Below are positions 34,146-41,558 of a stretch of 64,000 bases of DNA, in pieces. Where the stretch lies: the NCBI RefSeq assembly GCF_015471405.1, contig NZ_BLVZ01000010.1:1-64000 (forward strand). The letters run 5' to 3'. Both the position numbers and the translations under genes were made by a program. The stretch is from Pseudomonas cichorii. Lineage in GTDB: Bacteria > Pseudomonadota > Gammaproteobacteria > Pseudomonadales > Pseudomonadaceae. The notes below the pieces were generated by a model that made no database searches, was not told the origin of the DNA, and saw only the letters and a list, made by a program, of their open reading frames with translations. Position 1 is the first letter of the stretch. Every line of letters starts with the position of its first letter.

Positions 34146-37100
34146 ATGAAAAGAATGCTGATTAACGCAACTCAACCCGAAGAGTTGCGTGTTGCTCTGG
34201 TAGACGGCCAGCGCCTCTACGATCTGGACATCGAGTCCGGTGCTCGCGAGCAGAAGAAGGCCAACATCTACAAAGGCCGGATCACCCGCATCGAGCCAAG
34301 CCTGGAGGCTGCCTTTGTCGATTTCGGCTCTGAGCGCCATGGCTTCCTGCCCCTCAAGGAAATCTCCCGCGAATACTTCAAGAAGTCTCCTGAAGGCCGC
34401 GTGAACATCAAGGACGTCCTGAGCGAAGGCCAGGAAGTCATCGTTCAGGTCGAGAAAGAAGAACGTGGCAACAAGGGCGCAGCCCTGACCACCTTCATCA
34501 GCCTGGCTGGCCGCTATCTGGTCCTGATGCCCAACAACCCGCGCGCCGGTGGCATTTCGCGCCGCATCGAAGGCGAAGAGCGCAACGAACTGCGCGAAGC
34601 CCTGAACGGCCTGATCGCTCCTGCCGACATGGGCCTGATCGTTCGCACCGCCGGCCTTGGCCGCAGCAGCGAAGAAATGCAGTGGGACCTCGATTACCTG
34701 CTGCAACTCTGGACCGCCATCAAGGAAGCATCCCTGGATCGTGCCGCGCCATTCCTGATCTACCAGGAAAGCAACGTCATCATCCGCGCCATCCGCGATT
34801 ACCTGCGCCAGGACATCGGTGAAGTCCTGATCGACAGCATCGAAGCCCAGGAAGAAGCCCTGACCTTCATCCGTCAGGTGATGCCGCAGTACGCCAGCAA
34901 GATCAAGCTGTACGAAGACAGCGTTCCGCTGTTCAACCGCTTCCAGATCGAAAGCCAGATCGAAACCGCCTTCCAGCGCGTCGTCGAACTGCCTTCCGGC
35001 GGCTCCATCGTCATCGATCCGACCGAAGCCCTGGTATCCATCGACATCAACTCGGCGCGCGCCACCAAAGGCAGCGACATCGAAGAAACCGCACTGCAGA
35101 CCAACCTTGAAGCCGCCGAAGAAATCGCCCGTCAGTTGCGCCTGCGCGACATCGGCGGCCTGATCGTCATCGACTTCATCGACATGACCCCTGCCAAGAA
35201 CCAGCGCGCCGTGGAAGAGAAAGTCCGCGAAAGCCTGGAAGCCGACCGCGCCCGCGTTCAGGTCGGTCGTATCTCGCGCTTCGGTCTGCTGGAAATGTCC
35301 CGCCAACGCCTGCGCCCTTCCCTGGGTGAAAGCAGCGGCATCGTCTGCCCGCGTTGCAACGGCACCGGCATCATCCGTGACGTCGAGTCCCTGTCGCTGG
35401 CCATCCTGCGCCTGATCGAAGAAGAAGCCCTGAAAGACCGTACTGCCGAAGTACGCGCTCAGGTGCCGATCCCGGTCGCCGCGTTCCTGCTGAACGAAAA
35501 ACGCAACTCGATCACCAAGATCGAACTGCGCACCCGCGCCCGCATCATCATCCTGCCGAACGATCATCTGGAAACGCCGCACTTCGAAGTTCAGCGTTTG
35601 CGCGATGACAGCCCGGAAGCCCACAACAATCAGTCCAGCTACGAAATCGCTGCTGCCGCTGCCGAAGTGGAAGAAGTTGCGCCGCAAGCCGCAGCCACCC
35701 GCACCCTGGTTCGCCAGGAGGCCGCAGTCAAGACTGCACCGCCGCGTACCAACGCACCGGTTCCAGCCCAGGCCGCTGCTCCGGTTGCAGCTCCTGCTGC
35801 TCACGAGCCAAGCCTGTTCAAGGGTCTGGTGAAATCCCTGGTGAGCCTGTTCGCCACCAAGGAAGAGCCGGTTGCACCGGTGGTCGTGGAAAAACCAGCC
35901 AGCGAACGCCCTGCCCGCAACGAAGAGCGCCGCAACGGTCGTCAACAGAGCCGTGGCCGCAACAACCGTCGCGACGAAGAGCGCAAGCCGCGTGAAGAAC
36001 GTGCGCCGCGTGAAGAACGTGCGCCACGTGAAGAGCGTGCCGAACGCGCTCCACGCGAAGAACGTGCCCCTCGTGAAGAACGTGCTCCACGCGAACCTCG
36101 CGAAGTCCGTGACGATGCTGCGCCACGCGAAGAGCGTCCGGCTCGCGCACCACGTGAGCGCAAGCCACGCGAAGAGCGTCCTGTGCGCGAACTGCGCGAA
36201 CCTCTGGATGCAGCGCCAGCCGCAGCCCGTGAAGAACGCCCTGAGCGCGCTCCACGCGAAGAACGCCAGCCACGCCCTCCTCGTGAAGAGCGTCAGCCAC
36301 GTGCAGAGCAGGCCGCCGCCGCGACCAGCGAAGAAGAACTGCTGAACAATGAAGAGCTGACCAGCGAAGACAACCAGGAAGGCAGCGAAGGCGAACGCCC
36401 TCGTCGTCGCTCCCGTGGCCAGCGTCGTCGCAGCAACCGTCGCGAGCGTCAGCGTGACGCCAACGGCAATGTGATCGAAGGCTCCGAAGAGAACGAAGGC
36501 AGTGAAGACCAGGAAGCAGGTCAGGCTGTTACCGCAGCTGTCGCTGAAGCCGTAATCAGTGCTCCGGCCGAGGCGCAAGCCAACCGCCAGGCAGAAATTG
36601 CCAACGCATCGGCCGAAACACCTGCCGAAGCAGCGGCGCCTGTCGTCGAAGCTCCCGTTGCCGAAGCCCAGCCAGTCGAAGCACCGGCTGTAGAAGCCCC
36701 GGTTGTAGAGGCACCAGCCATCGAAGCGCCAGTTGCCGAAACCGCTCCAGAAGCGCAAGCCGCACCTGAAGTCGAAGTGCAGCCAGCAGTAGTCGAAGCA
36801 CCAGTACGTGCAGCTCAGGCAGAACTGTTTGAAGCACCACAGGCTGAAAACGCGCCAAAGGCTGAAAACATCGTACCGTTCAAGCCAACGCCAGAGCCAA
36901 CTCCGGAAGTTGCGGTCGAAGCTCCGGTTCAGGCTGACGTGCCGGCTACCGAATCCGCCGAGCTGCCAGTGCCTGCACCAGTCGCCGAGCCTGTACTCGT
37001 TCAGGAGGAGCCCGCTCCTTATGCAGCGCCACAAGCCGTCGAGCCTGAGCCGGCACCGCAAGCAGAGCCAGTTGTAGTGGCCGAAGCACCTGCGCCGGTC

Positions 37101-37265
37101 AGCACCAATGGTCGCGCCCCGAACGATCCACGCGAAGTTCGTCGCCGCAAGCGCGAAGAAGAAGAGCGTCGTCGCCAGGAAGCCGAGCAGGCTGCTGCCG
37201 CTGAAACTGAAGTAGTTGCTGCACCGCAAGCCCAGGAAGAGACCGAGCCTAAACCACTCGCCTGA
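34146..37265 (+). CDS. rne: Ribonuclease E
   Basis: A 1039-residue endoribonuclease, the scaffold of the RNA degradosome. ATG 34146 (MKRMLINATQPEEL) is the canonical start. Residues 1-510 are the catalytic half: S1 domain (residues about 38-120), 5' sensor, DNase-I-like domain with catalytic Asp in VSIDINSAR and IVIDFIDM, and the zinc link CPRCNGTG near 404. The rest is the disordered scaffold: an amphipathic membrane helix near residues 555-570 (LFKGLVKSLVSLFA), a long Arg-rich region of REERAP repeats, then Ala/Pro/Val/Glu repeats (VEAPVVEAPA) and a basic RRRKREEEERRRQEAE segment near the end. The terminator follows closely. Confidence 0.97.
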   Translation: MKRMLINATQPEELRVALVDGQRLYDLDIESGAREQKKANIYKGRITRIEPSLEAAFVDFGSERHGFLPLKEISREYFKKSPEGRVNIKDVLSEGQEVIVQVEKEERGNKGAALTTFISLAGRYLVLMPNNPRAGGISRRIEGEERNELREALNGLIAPADMGLIVRTAGLGRSSEEMQWDLDYLLQLWTAIKEASLDRAAPFLIYQESNVIIRAIRDYLRQDIGEVLIDSIEAQEEALTFIRQVMPQYASKIKLYEDSVPLFNRFQIESQIETAFQRVVELPSGGSIVIDPTEALVSIDINSARATKGSDIEETALQTNLEAAEEIARQLRLRDIGGLIVIDFIDMTPAKNQRAVEEKVRESLEADRARVQVGRISRFGLLEMSRQRLRPSLGESSGIVCPRCNGTGIIRDVESLSLAILRLIEEEALKDRTAEVRAQVPIPVAAFLLNEKRNSITKIELRTRARIIILPNDHLETPHFEVQRLRDDSPEAHNNQSSYEIAAAAAEVEEVAPQAAATRTLVRQEAAVKTAPPRTNAPVPAQAAAPVAAPAAHEPSLFKGLVKSLVSLFATKEEPVAPVVVEKPASERPARNEERRNGRQQSRGRNNRRDEERKPREERAPREERAPREERAERAPREERAPREERAPREPREVRDDAAPREERPARAPRERKPREERPVRELREPLDAAPAAAREERPERAPREERQPRPPREERQPRAEQAAAATSEEELLNNEELTSEDNQEGSEGERPRRRSRGQRRRSNRRERQRDANGNVIEGSEENEGSEDQEAGQAVTAAVAEAVISAPAEAQANRQAEIANASAETPAEAAAPVVEAPVAEAQPVEAPAVEAPVVEAPAIEAPVAETAPEAQAAPEVEVQPAVVEAPVRAAQAELFEAPQAENAPKAENIVPFKPTPEPTPEVAVEAPVQADVPATESAELPVPAPVAEPVLVQEEPAPYAAPQAVEPEPAPQAEPVVVAEAPAPVSTNGRAPNDPREVRRRKREEEERRRQEAEQAAAAETEVVAAPQAQEETEPKPLA
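35980..36305 (+). repeat. REERAP coding repeats in RNase E
   Basis: About 100 codons encode near-tandem copies of PREERA and variants (PREERAPREERA, PREERQPR), seen at DNA level as repeats of GCGTGAAGAACGTGC-like units. This is the arginine-rich RNA-binding part of the scaffold. Copy number probably varies between strains. Confidence 0.8.
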
Positions 37266-37278
37266 TCCCCGGCCCATG

Positions 37279-37316
37279 AAAAAGCCCTACCTGTGTGAGC
37301 AGGTAGGGCTTTTTTG
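37279..37316. terminator. Bidirectional terminator between rne and murB
   Basis: AAAAAGCCCTACCTG / CAGGTAGGGCTTTTTT stem with a short TGTGAG loop, just after the rne stop at 37265. It also lies downstream of murB on the minus strand. Confidence 0.92.
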
Positions 37317-37361
37317 TGTCTGGCGTTTCAGCTCGGCATCAGCCAGCCTGAAGGCACAGCC

Positions 37362-38381
37362 TCAATACAGATTGGGCTCCATCTCCAGCTCCACACCAAA
37401 ACGCTCGGTAATGTCAGCCTGGATTCGACGGGCAAGGCTCAACAGTTGCAGGCCTGTGGCCTGACCATGATTGACCAGCACCAAAGACTGAAGCGCATGC
37501 ACGCCTGCATCTCCCTCACGAAAGCCCTTCCAGCCAGCCTGCTCGATCAACCATCCGGCTGCCAGTTTCACGCGACCATCGGCCTGGGGATAACCCACTA
37601 CGCCCGGATAGTTGCGCTTGATGGTTTCGCTCTGTTCGGCCGTCACCAATGGATTCTTGAAGAAGCTCCCGGCATTACCCAGCACGGCCGGGTCTGGCAG
37701 TTTCTCGCTGCGGATCGCACAGATGACACGACTGACATCAAAGGGGCTCGGCTCCTTGATCCCCATCTCGTCAAGACGCTGGCGAACCGGGCCATATTCC
37801 AGATGAAGAGAAGGCGTACGACGCAAGGTAAAACGCACACGCAGGATCAACCAGCGACCAGGCTGCTGCTTGAATACGCTGTCGCGGTAAGCGAACCGGC
37901 AATCTTCCAGGGAAAATTCACGCAACTCGCCGGTCTGGCGATCGAGCGCCGTCAGACTGTGGAAAACATCCTTGATCTCGACGCCATAAGCACCGATGTT
38001 CTGCATCGGGGCAGCACCCACCGTTCCGGGGATCAGGCTCAGGTTTTCCAGCCCGGCAAAACCAAGCTCCAGGCAGGACTGCACGAATGGATGCCAGGGT
38101 TCGCCCGCCTCGGCTTCGACAATACCCTGAGCGCAATCCTCCCTGATGACGCGAATCCCGCGGCTGGCCATGCGCAGCACCAGCGCCTGGACATCATCGG
38201 TCAGTAACAGATTGCTGCCACCACCAATCACCAGCAAGGGCACAGCATGTTCGGCGCTATACGCCAGAGCCTGACGCACTTCCTGATCATCACGGGCCTC
38301 AGCGAACAGTTGCGCCTGCACATCCACGCCAAAGGTATTGAAGGGTTTGAGTGAAACCCCGGACTGCACCTGCAAGGTCAT
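37362..38381 (-). CDS. murB: UDP-N-acetylenolpyruvoylglucosamine reductase
   Basis: A 339-residue FAD enzyme that reduces UDP-GlcNAc-enolpyruvate to UDP-MurNAc. The start is ATG 38381 (MTLQVQSGVSLKPFNTFGVD). The FAD-binding part has LVIGGGSNLLLTDD near residue 60 and GTVGAAPMQNIGAYGVEIKD near 120. The catalytic Ser is in GNAGSFFKNPLV near residue 235 and the C-terminal Glu region has LE-MEPNLY. Length fits the type I enzyme. It is 34 bases from kdsB. Confidence 0.96.
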   Translation of the reverse strand: MTLQVQSGVSLKPFNTFGVDVQAQLFAEARDDQEVRQALAYSAEHAVPLLVIGGGSNLLLTDDVQALVLRMASRGIRVIREDCAQGIVEAEAGEPWHPFVQSCLELGFAGLENLSLIPGTVGAAPMQNIGAYGVEIKDVFHSLTALDRQTGELREFSLEDCRFAYRDSVFKQQPGRWLILRVRFTLRRTPSLHLEYGPVRQRLDEMGIKEPSPFDVSRVICAIRSEKLPDPAVLGNAGSFFKNPLVTAEQSETIKRNYPGVVGYPQADGRVKLAAGWLIEQAGWKGFREGDAGVHALQSLVLVNHGQATGLQLLSLARRIQADITERFGVELEMEPNLY

Positions 38382-38415
38382 GCGCTTACCTTCAGTTGAA
38401 CAAGACAAACCGACA

Positions 38416-39180
38416 TCAAATCTCCAGCAAGCGCCTTACACGCTCAAGGTCTTCAGGCGTATCGACACCGGCAGGCGGTGCCTCCAGAGCATCGGCCACA
38501 TGAATGCGCACGCCGTTCCAGAGCGCTCGCAATTGCTCCAGGCTTTCGGTGTTCTCCAGCCAGCAAGGTCCCCAACTGACGAAGTCATGCAGGAAACCGG
38601 CACGGTAGGCATAGATGCCGATATGACGACGATAAGGCACGCCCTCAGGCAACACGTCCCGACTTGCGGCCAGAGCATCCCGCGCCCACGGCAATGGCGC
38701 CCGGCTGAAAGTCAAAGCCAGGCCGTTTACGTCCGCCACCACCTTGACCACATTCGGATTGAACAGCGCAGTGACATCATCGATGGGCTCGGCCAGGGTC
38801 GAAATACCGGCTTCAGGATGCGCAGCGAGATTGGCTGCCACCTGATCGATCACCACAGGCGGGATCATCGGCTCGTCACCCTGGACATTGACCACAATGG
38901 CATCAGCCGCCAGCCCCAACTGTTCGGCCACTTCAGCCAGACGGTCAGTGCCCGAGTTGTGATCGTCACGTGTCATCAGTACCTGAGCACCGAATGCCTG
39001 ACAGGCTTCGACAATCCGCGCATCGTCGGTGGCAACCACGACACGTTCGGCACCGCTTTTACAGGCCTGCTCCCAGACATGCTGGATCATCGGCTTGCCC
39101 GCGATGGTTTTCAGCGGCTTGCCGGGAAAGCGGCTGGAACCGAATCGTGCCGGAATGACAACCGTGAAAGCCGCTGTCAT
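38416..39180 (-). CDS. kdsB: 3-deoxy-manno-octulosonate cytidylyltransferase
   Basis: A 254-residue enzyme that activates KDO with CTP for LPS core. The nucleotide-binding start is VVIPARFGSSRFPGKPL at residues 8-24, followed by MIQHVWEQA near 32 and NVQGDEPMI near 100, where the metal-binding Asp lies. The ATG overlaps the stop of the Trm112-like gene by four bases. It lies in the lpxK-trm112-kdsB-murB group conserved in Pseudomonas. Confidence 0.96.
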   Translation of the reverse strand: MTAAFTVVIPARFGSSRFPGKPLKTIAGKPMIQHVWEQACKSGAERVVVATDDARIVEACQAFGAQVLMTRDDHNSGTDRLAEVAEQLGLAADAIVVNVQGDEPMIPPVVIDQVAANLAAHPEAGISTLAEPIDDVTALFNPNVVKVVADVNGLALTFSRAPLPWARDALAASRDVLPEGVPYRRHIGIYAYRAGFLHDFVSWGPCWLENTESLEQLRALWNGVRIHVADALEAPPAGVDTPEDLERVRRLLEI

Positions 39181-39362
39181 TTATCCAGACGCTCTTCGGC
39201 AGTCAGGGTGCGCGCTTCGGTTTCCAGCATGACGGGGATGCCGTCGCGAATCGGGTAGGCAAGGCCTGCGCCTTTGCTGATCAGTTCGGTCTTGTCGGCA
39301 CTGAGCTTCAGCGGCCCCTTGCTGATCGGGCAAGCTAGGATATCGAGTAGTTTGGTGTCCAT
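39177..39362 (-). CDS. Trm112 family protein
   Basis: A 61-residue protein starting at ATG 39362 (MDTKLLDILACPISKGPL). It has the first-strand LACP motif and YPIRDGIPVML typical of the family (YcaR in E. coli). Only one of the four possible zinc cysteines is present. In eukaryotes and archaea Trm112 activates methyltransferases. The bacterial role is unknown. It overlaps kdsB and sits 17 bases after lpxK. Confidence 0.9.
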   Translation of the reverse strand: MDTKLLDILACPISKGPLKLSADKTELISKGAGLAYPIRDGIPVMLETEARTLTAEERLDK

Positions 39363-39379
39363 GGGGACTCCTGAGGCAA

Positions 39380-40375
39380 TCATGGAAAAAGACGTGTCAG
39401 CTGCTCATCGAACCAGTTGACGAAGGCAGCGCCAGGCACCGCATCCACTGCCAGATACCACCAGTCATCGGCCGCAAAGGAACGGCATTTCACAGCATCC
39501 TTCTCGGTCATGATCACTGGCAACGATGGTGTGAAGGTGAGCGTTTGAGCGCTGTAGACCGCATGGTCGGCAAAAGCGTGAGGCACAGGCCGCCAGTGTA
39601 ATCCTTCGAGGGTATTGAAGAAACGTTGCGGATTGCCGATACCCGCCACGGCATGCAGCGCCTGGCCAGCCGGGAAATGATCCACCGGCTGACGCTCGCC
39701 ACTGCGCAGATTGATCAGCGCCGCGGGCTTGAGCACAAAGGCATAGCCGTCGTCACGATCTTCAAGGGCACCGTTATAGAGCAAGGCATCGACACTGTTC
39801 AGCCGCTCGACCGGCTCGCGCAACGGGCCGGCCGGCAGACAGCGGCGGTTGCCCAGCCCACGTGCGGCATCGATCAGCACCAGTTCGAGATCACGGGCCA
39901 GCCGATAGTGCTGCAAACCGTCGTCGCTGAGGATCAGATCAAGCGGTTCGGCAGCCAGCAAGGCGCGCACGGCACGGCTGCGATCCGGGTCGATCATCAA
40001 CGGCACGCCACAACGCTGCACGATCAGCAGCGGCTCGTCGCCCGCCTCGTCAGCACTCTGATCTGGCAGGACTCGCCACGGCAGGCTTGGCGGCTTTGCG
40101 CCATAACCGCGACTGACGACCCCCACGCGCAGCCCGCGACTGCGACAGTGTTCGATCATCCACAGAATCAGCGGCGTCTTGCCGGTGCCGCCCACCGTAA
40201 TGTTACCCACCACCACGACCGGTACTGGCGCCCGGTAGATATCACCCTCACCCGCCAGAAAACGCTTACGCTTGCCATTCACGACGCGCCGGTAAAGGCT
40301 CTCAAGGGGACGCAGCAGTGCAAGCGCCGGATGGCCGTTGTACCAGGCATCAAGCAAGCGATCGGTAAGTGCCAT
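39380..40375 (-). CDS. lpxK: Tetraacyldisaccharide 4'-kinase
   Basis: A 331-residue membrane-associated kinase of lipid A synthesis. The hydrophobic N-terminal region is followed by the P-loop VVVGNITVGGTGKTPL near residues 54-69, GVVSRGYGAKPPSL near 92 and ILSDDGLQHYRLARDLELVLIDA near 147, which includes the catalytic DDGxQH. The ATG overlaps the exbD stop by one base. exbB-exbD-lpxK-kdsB is a common Pseudomonas envelope cluster. Confidence 0.95.
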   Translation of the reverse strand: MALTDRLLDAWYNGHPALALLRPLESLYRRVVNGKRKRFLAGEGDIYRAPVPVVVVGNITVGGTGKTPLILWMIEHCRSRGLRVGVVSRGYGAKPPSLPWRVLPDQSADEAGDEPLLIVQRCGVPLMIDPDRSRAVRALLAAEPLDLILSDDGLQHYRLARDLELVLIDAARGLGNRRCLPAGPLREPVERLNSVDALLYNGALEDRDDGYAFVLKPAALINLRSGERQPVDHFPAGQALHAVAGIGNPQRFFNTLEGLHWRPVPHAFADHAVYSAQTLTFTPSLPVIMTEKDAVKCRSFAADDWWYLAVDAVPGAAFVNWFDEQLTRLFP

Positions 40376-40806
40376 CAGTTAGCCTGGTTGGCCTCGACAG
40401 TGGTCATGCGCAGATGGCTGAAACCCAGCTTGCCTGCAGCGTCCATGGCAGTAATGACCGATTGGTGGGGAGTCTTGCCATCGGCACTGATCGACAGCGG
40501 CAGGCTGGTATCGCCCGCCGACTCGCGTTGCAGTGCTTCGATCAGGGTCGCCAGATCGTTTTTCGGCAGCAACTGGTTGTTCAGGGAAAACAGACCGTCA
40601 GCATTGATGGCGATATCCAGATGCTTGAGGTTGGCCTCGGTATCCGGGGTGCCGGTCACCGCCTGCGGCAGATCCACGCGCAACTGAGTTTCACGGGTGA
40701 ATGTCGTGGTGACGATGAAAAACAGCAGCAGGATAAACACCACGTCGATCAACGACACAAGGTTGATGTCGATGTTCTCTCGCGGCTTGCGACGGCGAAA
40801 TTTCAC
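40375..40806 (-). CDS. exbD: ExbD/TolR family transporter subunit
   Basis: A 143-residue protein with one N-terminal membrane helix (LVSLIDVVFILLLFFIVTTTF) that carries the proton-path Asp near residue 22, and a periplasmic domain. The cytoplasmic start MKFRRRKPRENIDINL is typical. It forms an ion-driven motor with ExbB, usually powering TonB-dependent import or, for TolQR, envelope constriction. This copy lies next to lpxK and comEC with no tonB, as in PA2982-2983, so the partner is not obvious. Confidence 0.9.
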   Translation of the reverse strand: MKFRRRKPRENIDINLVSLIDVVFILLLFFIVTTTFTRETQLRVDLPQAVTGTPDTEANLKHLDIAINADGLFSLNNQLLPKNDLATLIEALQRESAGDTSLPLSISADGKTPHQSVITAMDAAGKLGFSHLRMTTVEANQAN

Positions 40807-41477
40807 TTCTTCTTGCCCCCGGTACGGGCCAGGGATTTCAGATCGACCGGCGCATCGACCAGATCCACATCACGGTCACCCTGCACCACTTCCACCAGAC
40901 GAATCGCCTGTTGCTCCATGCCGACCACCAGCTCATCGACGCGGCCTTGCAGGAAACGATGGAAGAATATCGCGGGGATCGCGACGATCAGGCCCGACGC
41001 GGTACAGATCAGCGCCTTGGAAATACCGCCTGCCAGAGCACCGGCATTGGCCGTGGCTCCCGAACTGTTGAACGAGCCGAAGATATCGATCATGCCCAGC
41101 ACCGTACCCAGCAGACCCAACAGGGGTGCCATGGCAGCGATGGAACCCAGGGCACTGAGATAGCGCTCCAGGTCATGAATGACCCGTGCTGCGGCCTCTT
41201 CGATGCACTCTTTCATGATCTCGCGACCATGCTTGGAGTTGGCCAGCCCCGCAGCGAGGATTTCACCCAACGGCGAGTCGGCGCGCAGCAGCTTGAGCTT
41301 TTCGTTGTCCAGTTTCTTTTCCTGGATCCACTGCCAGACCTGTCCCAGCAGGTGCGGAGGCGTTATGCGGCTGGCACGCAACGTCCATAGACGCTCAATG
41401 ATGATGCCGGCAGCGGCGATGGAACTCAAAATGATCGGCAACATCATCCAGCCGCCAGATTTGACCAGTTCCCACAC
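40803..41477 (-). CDS. exbB: ExbB/TolQ family motor protein
   Basis: A 224-residue membrane protein. GTG 41477 (VWELVKSGGWMMLPIILSSIAAAGIIIERLWTLR) has GGGAG 8 bases upstream and was chosen over the longer frame at 41558. It has three hydrophobic segments (about 10-30, 115-140 and 155-185). The long cytoplasmic loop and SIAAMAPLLGLLGTVLGMI and GGISKALICTASGLIVAIPAIFF are family signatures of the proton channel. Its stop overlaps the exbD ATG by four bases. Confidence 0.9.
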   Translation of the reverse strand: MWELVKSGGWMMLPIILSSIAAAGIIIERLWTLRASRITPPHLLGQVWQWIQEKKLDNEKLKLLRADSPLGEILAAGLANSKHGREIMKECIEEAAARVIHDLERYLSALGSIAAMAPLLGLLGTVLGMIDIFGSFNSSGATANAGALAGGISKALICTASGLIVAIPAIFFHRFLQGRVDELVVGMEQQAIRLVEVVQGDRDVDLVDAPVDLKSLARTGGKKK

Positions 41478-41558
41478 AATGACCACTCCCTGAAAAATTG
41501 GCGCCACTCTAACATAGGCTCGGCGACTGTCCGAAGCCCGAGATAAACATCCGCGCAT

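Noticed and set aside
35980..36305. Possible CRISPR-like or satellite array
   Set aside because: The repeats are in-frame PREERA codons of rne, with no spacers.
33756..37277. Long antisense open frame of 1173 codons opposite rne
   Set aside because: It only mirrors the high-GC, Ala/Glu/Arg-rich rne codons in reverse. The protein has phantom Phe/Cys/Trp-rich runs, no start signal and no family.
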